Assembly (NCBI RefSeq): GCF_039537985.1 | Contig: NZ_BAABBN010000007.1 | Coordinates: 1,178,001-1,242,000 of the forward strand | Source: Litoribacillus peritrichatus | Lineage (GTDB): Bacteria; Pseudomonadota; Gammaproteobacteria; Pseudomonadales; Litoribrevibacteraceae | Direction of reading: 5' to 3' | DNA length: 64,000 nucleotides | Shown: positions 24,956 to 32,556 of the stretch, piece by piece | Layout: every line of letters begins with the position of its first letter | Position numbering within the stretch: position 1 is the first letter of the stretch | Notes under the pieces: model-generated | Database searches by the model: none | The model's input: only the letters and a program-made list of their open reading frames with translations | What the model was told of the DNA's origin: nothing | Made by a program: the position numbers and the translations under genes

Positions 24956-26026
24956 ATGAAAAAGGTGTTAAAGCATAGACAGCTAAATTCCAGTTGCAAA
25001 ATTGCATTATTATTTGTTTTCTTTAACTTTGTTTTAGTTGGACTCAAGGCGAGTGCAGATATCAATAACTTTCATAGCTCTGAATTGGAAGCTCACGCTG
25101 ATACATTGTTTCAAAGTACATATGAAAGAGAACTTGAAAACCCAAATGATGCTTTTTGGGGTTATGAGAAGCTTGTTGAGCTGGGGCATGTTGAAGCTAA
25201 AGTTCGTTTTTCCGCATTATTACAGGCTGGCTTAGGTGAAGGAAAACAGGATGAAAAGGTTCAGCAGTCGCTTGAGCTTTTGAACGAAGCAGCGAAAGAA
25301 GGGAGTGCTTCTGCTTACTATGGTTTGGCGGTTACATATTTTTCTGGTTGGTATGTGCCGGTAGACGAGTCTCTTGGTTTGAAATTTCTTTTCAAAGCAG
25401 CAGAAGGTGGAGAGCCTCGTGCACAAAACCGTTTAGGTTACCTTTATAATACAGGTCAGAATGTAGATAAGAATATTGATAAAGCTTTGTATTGGTATAG
25501 AAAATCCGCTGAACAGAATCATGGCGCTGCTTTTTATAACCTAGCTAATGCTTTTTTAGAAGGAGAAGGCGTTAAACAAAATACATCTAAAGCTATTGAA
25601 CTTTTAACTAAAGGAGCTAACGAGAAGCATGGCGATTCAATAGCAAAGCTTGGGAATTTATATTTTGATCAAAAGTATGGTATTCAAGATAGCAAGTTAG
25701 CTTTTTACTGGCTGTCTAAATCTGCTGAAGAAGGCAGTGTATACGGCCAGGCCGGACTGGGTAGTTGTTACCGATTTGGCATTGGTACAGACGTTAATTA
25801 TGAAAAAGCTGTTTATTGGTACAAGTTAGCTTTAGAAAACGGTGACTATGAAATCGCTGGCTTCAACTTAGCCGAAATGTACGCGAATGGGTTGGGCATC
25901 GAAAGTAACCTGAAGGAAGCGCGCAGATTATATGTCATGTTAGCAGAACAAGGTGACGTTGAAGCCGAAAGGGAGTTGGAGAAAATTGACCGCTTAATGA
26001 AGCAGGATAAGGCCATTGATGGATAG
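24956..26026 (+). CDS. Sel1-repeat protein, copy 2
   Basis: A 356-residue paralogue of the preceding gene: hydrophobic signal segment (residues 12-33), the same SSELEAHADTLFQSTYE start of the mature part, then Sel1 repeats throughout. The C-terminal 110 residues are almost identical to copy 1, while the middle repeats have diverged, so the pair may share one partner through the C-terminus and differ in the centre. The ATG at 24956 has no strong ribosome site; translation may depend on the upstream gene. It converges on the ADP-ribosylglycohydrolase gene, whose stop is one base away. Confidence 0.85.
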   Translation: MKKVLKHRQLNSSCKIALLFVFFNFVLVGLKASADINNFHSSELEAHADTLFQSTYERELENPNDAFWGYEKLVELGHVEAKVRFSALLQAGLGEGKQDEKVQQSLELLNEAAKEGSASAYYGLAVTYFSGWYVPVDESLGLKFLFKAAEGGEPRAQNRLGYLYNTGQNVDKNIDKALYWYRKSAEQNHGAAFYNLANAFLEGEGVKQNTSKAIELLTKGANEKHGDSIAKLGNLYFDQKYGIQDSKLAFYWLSKSAEEGSVYGQAGLGSCYRFGIGTDVNYEKAVYWYKLALENGDYEIAGFNLAEMYANGLGIESNLKEARRLYVMLAEQGDVEAERELEKIDRLMKQDKAIDG

Positions 26027-26027
26027 T

Positions 26028-27107
26028 TTAATAAGGTGGTAATAATCGCCTGAACCCGTGAAGTAATACAATGACAAGAAAGAACAGATTGCGAATCAGA
26101 ATGAAAGGGCCTGGAAGGTAACTGCATTTTGAAGGCCTTTGGCTGCTCAACCGAGTATTTAACTGTACTGCCAGTCGGCTTACATATGTCGGGGTACATG
26201 GGTAATCCCAAATCTCGGATAACCATTTCTCAGGCAGTTGTTCCTTGGATAAACCTGAACCTATGATGCCACCTAATATTGCGGCGGTAGTATCTGTATC
26301 CCCGCCTAAGGCGATCATTTGATTGATGGCTGTTTTAAAATCACTTTTATGTACGAAGAACATGAGTAAAACAATGGGTAAGGTGTGGTAGGTATACCCC
26401 GATACCCCTTTGTGCAACTTTAAATGTTCAATGAGGCGCTTTATGCCTTCAGTGCCCGCCGGTATTTCTTTTTCTATGTGCTCCATGAGTAGCCAGAACT
26501 CTTCCGTTTGGTGACTCGGTAGCTCAGTAAGTAAGTGATGCATCGCGCTTTTGAAACTCTCGAAACCATAGTTTTGTTGCGAACTTAAGTAGCTGGCTTC
26601 TGCCACGGCCAATGCTCCTATGTAGGCTTTTGGGTCGGTGTGTGTAATACGTGTTGAGAGTCCGACGTATTCTTTGAGTAATTCCGGTTGATGCCCAAAT
26701 ACGACGCCAAGGATCGGCGCTCGCATGGCAGGGCCGTTTCCGGCAGAGTAGACCCCACTCTTATTGTGAGGAAAACCTATCCAGGATTTTATTAATGCAC
26801 GGCCGGTGGCCATGCCAACACCTGCGGGTAATCGAGCAAACCACCAACGAAGCCCCCAAGCCAGAGACTTGCCGAACAAAGTTGGAGATTCCGTTTTACA
26901 TAGGCTTCTGGCTGTTATGATGGCGTGCTCGGTGTCGTCTGAGACCATGCCTTTTCCCAAAATTAAAGATTGCTTGAATTCGCCTTTGGTCAGCTTTTGA
27001 ATTCGGCGGGGGCTTAGGCCTTCATATGGCAGGCCAATGGAATCTCCCAGCATTAGGCCCAAAAGGCTTCCTTCTATGGATTGAGCTGTTGGTTGGGTCG
27101 AGTCCAT
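26028..27107 (-). CDS. ADP-ribosylglycohydrolase (DraG family) with C-terminal hydrophobic tail
   Basis: A 359-residue DraG/ARH-type hydrolase that would remove ADP-ribose from proteins, nucleic acids or small molecules. The bimetal site residues are present: LMLGDSIGLP, SDDTEHA, AGNGPAMRAP and GGDTDTTAA. Beyond the enzyme domain, the last 30 residues contain a hydrophobic segment (FFLVIVLLHGF), which may tether it to a membrane; ordinary DraG proteins lack this. The ATG at 27107 is preceded by GGAGG with five bases between. It is divergent from nrtR, sharing a 79-base control region with a palindrome. Confidence 0.85.
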   Translation of the reverse strand: MDSTQPTAQSIEGSLLGLMLGDSIGLPYEGLSPRRIQKLTKGEFKQSLILGKGMVSDDTEHAIITARSLCKTESPTLFGKSLAWGLRWWFARLPAGVGMATGRALIKSWIGFPHNKSGVYSAGNGPAMRAPILGVVFGHQPELLKEYVGLSTRITHTDPKAYIGALAVAEASYLSSQQNYGFESFKSAMHHLLTELPSHQTEEFWLLMEHIEKEIPAGTEGIKRLIEHLKLHKGVSGYTYHTLPIVLLMFFVHKSDFKTAINQMIALGGDTDTTAAILGGIIGSGLSKEQLPEKWLSEIWDYPCTPTYVSRLAVQLNTRLSSQRPSKCSYLPGPFILIRNLFFLVIVLLHGFRRLLPPY

Positions 27108-27151
27108 CAAAGCCTCCGATTGACTTTGTTTGATAATAAATTTAATGTTAG

Positions 27152-27164
27152 TGGCTTAAAGCCA
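27152..27164. promoter_or_regulatory. Palindrome between draG-like gene and nrtR, candidate NrtR operator
   Basis: TGGCTT-A-AAGCCA, a 13-base perfect dyad, lies 22 bases before the nrtR-like start and 45 bases before the divergent hydrolase gene. Its place suits autoregulation by the NrtR-like protein and joint control of both directions. Confidence 0.4.
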
Positions 27165-27186
27165 TTTAGTCTAGTTGGATTAAATA

Positions 27187-27924
27187 ATGACTCACTACAA
27201 AAGCGAACAGGAATTTCTTTCAAGCTACAGCATTCACGACTTCGACGTTCCGTTGGTGTCTGTGGATATGAGCATTTTTAGCATTATAGATGATGAACTT
27301 CAGGTGCTCTTGGTTAAGCGGGCAGATTATCCTGAGAAAGGGAAATGGGCGTTGCCGGGTGGGTTTATTGATTTGAAACAGGATAGCACGTTGGATGATA
27401 CCGCCCAGCGGAAACTGCGCGACAAAACAGGGGTAGATACGCCTTACCTGGAGCAGGTTGGTACTGTCGGAGCAATGAACCGAGATCCTAGAGGTTGGTC
27501 TGTTACAGTGGCATATATGGCATTAATTGCAGCGGATTCTGTGGTACTGAGTAAAGACTCCAGTTCAGAGGATGTGAAGTGGGTTCCTGTGTTTCAGTTA
27601 GCGAAACTGGATAAGTTGGCGTTCGATCATAATCAGATTTTCGAAATGTGTCATGAGCGATTGAAAAGCAAAGTTCAGTACACCTCGTTGCCAGTAAACC
27701 TGCTGTCGGAAGAGTTTACATTAACCGAATTACAGTCGACGTTTGAGATTATTCTGGATACTTCGGTTGAGAAAAAATCGTTCAGGCGGCGGGTTCTGGA
27801 CGCCGATATTCTTGAGGAGACAGGCAATATGAAAACAGGCAGCAACAGGCCTGCGAAGCTATACAGAGCAAAAGAGCAAGGGAAGGATCACTTGTTTCCA
27901 AGAAGTATTGAAGGCCCAAGATAA
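27187..27924 (+). CDS. nrtR: NrtR-type transcriptional regulator (degenerate Nudix plus winged helix)
   Basis: A 245-residue protein. Residues 20-150 form a Nudix domain (LPGGFIDL), but the catalytic box is degraded: the Glu pair of REUxEE is replaced in QRKLRDKTG. Residues 160-235 form a winged-helix domain ending in FRRRV, as in NrtR regulators. Known NrtR proteins sense ADP-ribose or related NAD products and repress NAD salvage genes. It heads an operon with the NADAR and second ADP-ribosylglycohydrolase genes (gaps of 35 and 45 bases). The chromosomal nadM-nadV pair about 10 kb away may be another target. Confidence 0.8.
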   Translation: MTHYKSEQEFLSSYSIHDFDVPLVSVDMSIFSIIDDELQVLLVKRADYPEKGKWALPGGFIDLKQDSTLDDTAQRKLRDKTGVDTPYLEQVGTVGAMNRDPRGWSVTVAYMALIAADSVVLSKDSSSEDVKWVPVFQLAKLDKLAFDHNQIFEMCHERLKSKVQYTSLPVNLLSEEFTLTELQSTFEIILDTSVEKKSFRRRVLDADILEETGNMKTGSNRPAKLYRAKEQGKDHLFPRSIEGPR

Positions 27925-27959
27925 GGCTTTAATTTAAGAAATATAATTTAGGTAAGGAA

Positions 27960-28430
27960 ATGAAGGTTATTAATTTTTACACAAGCGATGGCGAGTTTGG
28001 GTGTTTTTCAAACTTCTCAAGGCATTCCATTTTTCTGAAAGGAAAATCCTGGCCAACGACTGAACATTATTTTCAGGCACAAAAGTTTGCAGGAACAGAG
28101 CACGAAGAGGAAATTCGTTACGCCAAAAAGCCCTTGAAAGCTGCAAGTATGGGGCGTGACCGAAATCGGCCGCTGCGTAAGGATTGGGAAGCCGTAATAG
28201 ATGACATCATGCGAGAAGCTGTGATGGCTAAGTTTACCCAGAATAAGGAATTAAAACCCGTATTACTGAACACAGGGGCTGCTTTATTGGTAGAGCATAC
28301 TGCTAACGATCGTTATTGGGCAGACGGTGGTGACGGTTCTGGAAAGAACATGCTTGGCATTATATTAATGGAAGTCAGAGAGGCAATCGTTGCTGGTAAA
28401 AGCCGTTTTGAAAAGGGTCAGTATTTATAG
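27960..28430 (+). CDS. NADAR (YbiA-type) family protein
   Basis: A 156-residue NADAR-superfamily protein. Conserved blocks are GCFSNFS near the start, PTTEHYFQAQKF with the key Glu, MGRDRNRPLRKDW, and the YWADGGDGSGKNMLG glycine-rich end. YbiA-type proteins were first predicted to act on ADP-ribose derivatives; characterised NADAR proteins remove ADP-ribose from guanine bases and can neutralise DarT-like toxins. No DarT-like gene is visible here. The ATG at 27960 directly follows an AAGGAA site. Second gene of the nrtR operon. Confidence 0.88.
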   Translation: MKVINFYTSDGEFGCFSNFSRHSIFLKGKSWPTTEHYFQAQKFAGTEHEEEIRYAKKPLKAASMGRDRNRPLRKDWEAVIDDIMREAVMAKFTQNKELKPVLLNTGAALLVEHTANDRYWADGGDGSGKNMLGIILMEVREAIVAGKSRFEKGQYL

Positions 28431-28475
28431 CGCTTATTTAACGAATTTACATAACTAACAGGGATAGGACGATTT

Positions 28476-29387
28476 ATGTCACAAGGAAATGAAATGTTAT
28501 TGAACCGGTTTCAGGGGTGTTTACTCGGTTTGGCCATCGGTGATGCAGTCGGTACCACTCTGGAGTTCAAGCCTCGAGGTTCATTTGAACCTATGGTGGA
28601 TATGGTGGGGGGGGGCCCGTTCAATCTCAAACCGGGTCAATGGACGGACGATACTTCGATGGCGCTCTGTTTGGCTCAGTCCCTTTTGTATTGCCAGGGG
28701 TTTAATCCTCAAGATCAAATGAATCGTTATTGCGATTGGTGGAAAAGTGGATACATGAGCAGTAACGGCCGTTGTTTTGACATAGGCATGACTGTGTTAT
28801 CGGCGTTGGATCAATATCTAAAAACTCAAGACCCTTACAGTGGCAGTGTTGATCCTATGTCGGCAGGTAACGGTTCTTTAATGCGTTTGGCTCCGATTCC
28901 CTTGTTTTATTTTGATCGATTCCCGGAAATGATTAAATATGCAGCTGAAAGCTCCAGAACCACTCATGGCGCGGCGGAATGCATTGATGCCTGTAAATAT
29001 TATTCAAGTTTGATCTATGCCGCACTTCAAGGTGAGGATAAATCCAGTATTTTAACTGATGGCCGTTATCAACCTGAAACCGAAGGTGTCTCTCGAATCG
29101 CTTCAGGAGAATATCGTTTCAAGAAAGTGGATCAAATCATAGGGTCAGGGTATGTCATAAACTCGATGGAAGCGGCGCTTTGGTGTTTTGCTCATACTGA
29201 CACCTATAAGGATGCTGTTCTGGCTGCGGCTAATTTAGGAGGAGATGCAGACACTACGGCAGCCATCACCGGACAATTAGCCGGAGCTCATTATGGTTTA
29301 AGTTTAATACCTGAATCTTGGGTTAATAGTGTGGCGGAGAAAGAGTTATTATTCGATCTTTCTGATCGTTTACTGCGTAAAGCATGA
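28476..29387 (+). CDS. ADP-ribosylglycohydrolase family protein, second copy
   Basis: A 303-residue DraG-family enzyme distinct from the copy at 26028. It has the full metal-site set: CLLGLAIGDAVGT, GQWTDDTSMAL, SAGNGSLMRLAP and GGDADTTAAI. The length fits a stand-alone catalytic domain, with no tail. The ATG at 28476 is preceded by an AGGGATAGGA site. Third gene of the operon after NADAR; encoding two different ADP-ribose removal activities side by side suggests either different substrates (protein versus base) or sequential steps on one product. Confidence 0.88.
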   Translation: MSQGNEMLLNRFQGCLLGLAIGDAVGTTLEFKPRGSFEPMVDMVGGGPFNLKPGQWTDDTSMALCLAQSLLYCQGFNPQDQMNRYCDWWKSGYMSSNGRCFDIGMTVLSALDQYLKTQDPYSGSVDPMSAGNGSLMRLAPIPLFYFDRFPEMIKYAAESSRTTHGAAECIDACKYYSSLIYAALQGEDKSSILTDGRYQPETEGVSRIASGEYRFKKVDQIIGSGYVINSMEAALWCFAHTDTYKDAVLAAANLGGDADTTAAITGQLAGAHYGLSLIPESWVNSVAEKELLFDLSDRLLRKA

Positions 29388-29507
29388 CATAGCTTTTACG
29401 TAATTCTGGTTTCCATTGTTTGTAAACGAACGGATTATGAATCGGTGGGTTGATGAGAGAAACTAGATCATAAGGTTTAGAACATACAAAGATGGTAACT
29501 TGTTATT

Positions 29508-30548
29508 TTGAACACCTACATAACAGATTTCAGAGTTTGCACGTTCAATTTACTCAATTTTATTGAGCCACCCAATGCGTGCTATGAGTTGGATAATATT
29601 TTTTCCGAACGACAGTGGGCACAAAAGCAACGATGGTTGATCAATAAACTGGCTGCAATTAAGCCAGATATCATCGGCTTTCAGGAAGTCTTCAGCCCGG
29701 ATGCGTTAAATCGTTTGGTTGTGCAATCCGGCTTGCCGTATTTTCGAGTGGTTGATTCGCCTCAGGTGGACAGTGACCATGTTTATATGAAGCCGGTGGT
29801 GGCAATTGCATCCCGCTTTCCTATTGTTTCAGTTGAATCTGTTGAGTTCAGTGATGAGCTGGTGCATGAACTGAAATTGCAAAATGGCTTTTCATTCAGT
29901 CGAACGCCTATTCGTTCTGAGGTTCTTATTGAGGGCTTCGGCACTGTACTGGTTTATGTGATTCATTTGAAATCAAAACGCTCGCAATTTGAACGGGAAT
30001 TACCGCCCCGGCTGGAGAGTAATTCAGAAATCAGAGCGCATATGCTTGCAGAAATTCATGGTCGCTGGGCTTCTAATATTCAACGAGGAACGGAAGCGTC
30101 GATGATCTATCAGGATTACGTCGAACAAATGTGTCTGAAAGAGCGACCAACCATGATTCTTGGTGATTTGAATGACACCATTGAGTCGGCAGCTTTGCAA
30201 CAGCTGGTGGCGGGGCGGGGGATGGACAAACTAGGGCCGAGGTATATTTCGAGCTTATCCACTGAAGAACGACGGTTCATTGAGCGCTTTTCCTTGTTTG
30301 ATTCTTACGATCTGAATATCAACCCTGCAGTTGGTCAACGAAAACCAACGCATTATTTTGCGAATAAAGGCAGTACGTTAGATTACATTCTGTTATCCAA
30401 AGACTTTAACAGTGCATATGATCACAGTTTGGCAGAAGTAATCGATTATCAGGTTCATGATCAGCACTTACAAAACCCGGATCATGAAAAAGATGCCCAG
30501 TGCTCGGATCACGCGCCCGTCAGCGTGGACGTTGAGGTTCGGTTTTAA
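29508..30548 (+). CDS. Endonuclease/exonuclease/phosphatase (EEP) family protein
   Basis: A 346-residue EEP-fold hydrolase with the metal and catalytic motifs TFNLLNF, GFQEVFS, ILGDLNDT and CSDHAPVS. No signal peptide is visible, so it is cytoplasmic; DNase, phosphodiesterase and lipid phosphatase activities all occur in this fold. The start is TTG at 29508; no ATG in frame is better placed. It lies 121 bases after the DraG-like gene on the same strand and may be the last gene of the operon or separately transcribed. Confidence 0.8.
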   Translation: MNTYITDFRVCTFNLLNFIEPPNACYELDNIFSERQWAQKQRWLINKLAAIKPDIIGFQEVFSPDALNRLVVQSGLPYFRVVDSPQVDSDHVYMKPVVAIASRFPIVSVESVEFSDELVHELKLQNGFSFSRTPIRSEVLIEGFGTVLVYVIHLKSKRSQFERELPPRLESNSEIRAHMLAEIHGRWASNIQRGTEASMIYQDYVEQMCLKERPTMILGDLNDTIESAALQQLVAGRGMDKLGPRYISSLSTEERRFIERFSLFDSYDLNINPAVGQRKPTHYFANKGSTLDYILLSKDFNSAYDHSLAEVIDYQVHDQHLQNPDHEKDAQCSDHAPVSVDVEVRF

Positions 30549-30561
30549 GTGAATTGTTCGC

Positions 30562-31842
30562 TTAACTACCAGATTGCTTTTTGATGGTTTCTAAATAAAA
30601 CCCCATGTTTTCTTGAATGCCAAGATACTCATAAACTCTGGGAGGGCACTCATTGGGTTTAAGGACACTCACAACCTCAAGTTTCTCATGTTCAGCAAGG
30701 TTCAATAACAGTGCCTGGTTTGCAGGAATGTCCGGGTTATAGAGCAACACTTTGGGTTTCAGGATCGTGCTTGGGTCGACTGAAATGACGAGCGCAATGC
30801 TTTCGTCATTAAGTTTAACAACAGTACCAGGTGGATAAACACCAAACGTTTTAATGAAGTGTTGTACTAAGTCGATGTCCAGTTTGTTCTGGTATTTCTT
30901 GAATAAAATGGCCATTGCAGACTTAGGGATTAAAGCCGCTGCCGGGTCAGGGTTGTTACACAGATTATCGTAGATGTTGGCAATCGCTACAATTCGGCAG
31001 ATGGTAGATATGTCATCACCTTTAAGCCCGTTAGGAAAGCCGGAACCGTCCAATAGTTCATGATGATGTTTGATCACATGAATGACTCTTTGATCGACTT
31101 CGGGCATAGCCTCGGCAATTCGTGCGCCCGCAGTGGTATGTGTTTGTAATAGCTTAATTTCGCTGGTGGTTTTTTTCCCTTTTTTATTGATGATGGCAGC
31201 GGGAATGGCTACTTTTCCGATGTCATGAAGAATGGCGCCCATCCCAAGCAATTTTAATTCTTGTTTAGATAAACCGAGTGCGTTTCCTATTGTTAAAGAG
31301 AGCACCGCCACGTTCAGGGTATGGCAGTGGTGGGAGTGATCATCGCTGCTCAGGCTGACTAGGTTAATCAATACATCGGAGTCTTCATTAAAGTTTTCGA
31401 GCATATCATTGACCACTTCACCCGCATCTCGGATTGCGTTGGCAGGTGCTGTTTTTAAGTCGGCAGTCAGGTTTTTTACTCGTTTTTGTTTTTCCCGATA
31501 TTGAAGGGCGATTTTTTTCCGGTTAATCCGGAAGTTATCTGCTTTTTTTAGTGCTTCTTGTTTTTGTTGCCAAAGCTCGTCACTGGAGGTTGCGTTGGTT
31601 TCTTCTTCAAACTCACTGGTATCATCTATTTTTTTGGAGGCTTCCAGGCTTTCTTTATCGCTTTTTTCCGGAAAGAGCATTACTTCCTTGAGCCCTAAGT
31701 CTTTCATGATCTGGATTTCATGGGCGCTTTTGATTTTCAGCTTACGAAACAAAAACGGATGATGAGCCCATCCCAACTGGATGTCGACATACATTCCCAC
31801 TGTGAGTTTTTCGACGCTGATAAGCGTTTGATTTGCTGCCAA
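30562..31842 (-). CDS. HD-GYP domain cyclic-di-GMP phosphodiesterase (variant GFP motif)
   Basis: A 426-residue regulator. Residues 1-110 match the DUF3391 N-terminal domain; residues 140-330 are the HD-GYP domain with HHCHTLNVAV, ILHDIGKVAIP and HHELLDGSGFP. The canonical GYP tripeptide reads GFP; the HD metal residues are intact, so c-di-GMP hydrolysis remains plausible. A coiled coil rich in Lys and Glu joins the domains. The start is TTG at 31842 after an AGG site. It converges with the EEP gene, stops 13 bases apart, and looks like core DNA bordering the island. Confidence 0.85.
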   Translation of the reverse strand: MAANQTLISVEKLTVGMYVDIQLGWAHHPFLFRKLKIKSAHEIQIMKDLGLKEVMLFPEKSDKESLEASKKIDDTSEFEEETNATSSDELWQQKQEALKKADNFRINRKKIALQYREKQKRVKNLTADLKTAPANAIRDAGEVVNDMLENFNEDSDVLINLVSLSSDDHSHHCHTLNVAVLSLTIGNALGLSKQELKLLGMGAILHDIGKVAIPAAIINKKGKKTTSEIKLLQTHTTAGARIAEAMPEVDQRVIHVIKHHHELLDGSGFPNGLKGDDISTICRIVAIANIYDNLCNNPDPAAALIPKSAMAILFKKYQNKLDIDLVQHFIKTFGVYPPGTVVKLNDESIALVISVDPSTILKPKVLLYNPDIPANQALLLNLAEHEKLEVVSVLKPNECPPRVYEYLGIQENMGFYLETIKKQSGS

Positions 31843-32556
31843 TGTTAAGCCTGTTTTTAATTATTTATTGTAAATCATAGTATAGAGCAGGCTTGGCTTG
31901 TGGTGTGTAGTGAAAGTGTGAAAATTTTTAGCTCTCTTTAAACTTTGTGGGTTTTCAGGCCTTTAAGGTAGGTGAAAACGTTTAGAAGAGTGTAGTCTTG
32001 GTTCCCTGGAGAGCAATCGTCGCATTACCCATCAAGTTGTACCGTTCATTAACGGGGAGTTGGCTGATGAAAATGGTGCTGGTCATTTGGTCTCTATCTT
32101 ACAGCAGTGCCTGAAGGAGACTTGCATGGGCCCTGAGTGAGCTTTTACATTCTTCAATCGTTTTGAATGAGCAATGGTTTCTCGGTGAGAGTTAGTAGCT
32201 GTTTCTTATAGAATTTTGCGTTCAAGATTGTCCAATCTGTTTAGTAAACATTCTCGTTTTCTGAATAAGTGACAAGAACCGGTGCCGTAGTCTTTTGTTG
32301 ACTGAATGGCTTTGTCTAAATGGGATAAGTCACTTGTGACTAAACTGTGACCAAATGGAGCCTTATCCAGACCATTAGAGACCAAAACGTGATTAGACGT
32401 TTTTTCGCTAAGAGGTTGATTAAGAAGGGGATTAGTCGGTCTAGAGTGGTCTAGACCGACTAGGGTTTTGGTGATGCCGTGGACCCCCGGTCTGGTTTCC
32501 ACAATAGGAACTGAATTAGCTTCTCAATTGCTTTAGTAAGTAAATGCGGGTTCCTC
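31843..32556. other. Island-side intergenic region with strong dyads
   Basis: No firm gene. It contains a perfect 13-base-pair stem with a GTGG loop (32433-32462), a six-base-pair AGTCAC-TT-GTGACT dyad (32328-32341), and a short open frame (31976-32140, ending CMGPE) without a start that may be a gene remnant. The dyads suggest regulatory or recombination sites at the left edge of the accessory region. Confidence 0.5.
32433..32462. repeat. Perfect 13-bp inverted repeat
   Basis: Arms 32433-32445 and 32450-32462, loop 32446-32449 (GTGG). No T-run on either side, so it is unlikely to be a normal terminator. It lies 95 bases beyond the stop of the primase-helicase gene. Confidence 0.85.

Noticed and set aside
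31976..32140. A 55-codon plus-strand frame without start (QVVPFINGELADENG and similar)
   Set aside because: Protein-like composition but no start codon, no match that I recognise and stops on both sides; at most a gene remnant.
32206..32502. A 98-codon minus-strand open frame
   Set aside because: It spans the perfect inverted repeat, has no ribosome site and its product has no domain-like pattern; probably chance.
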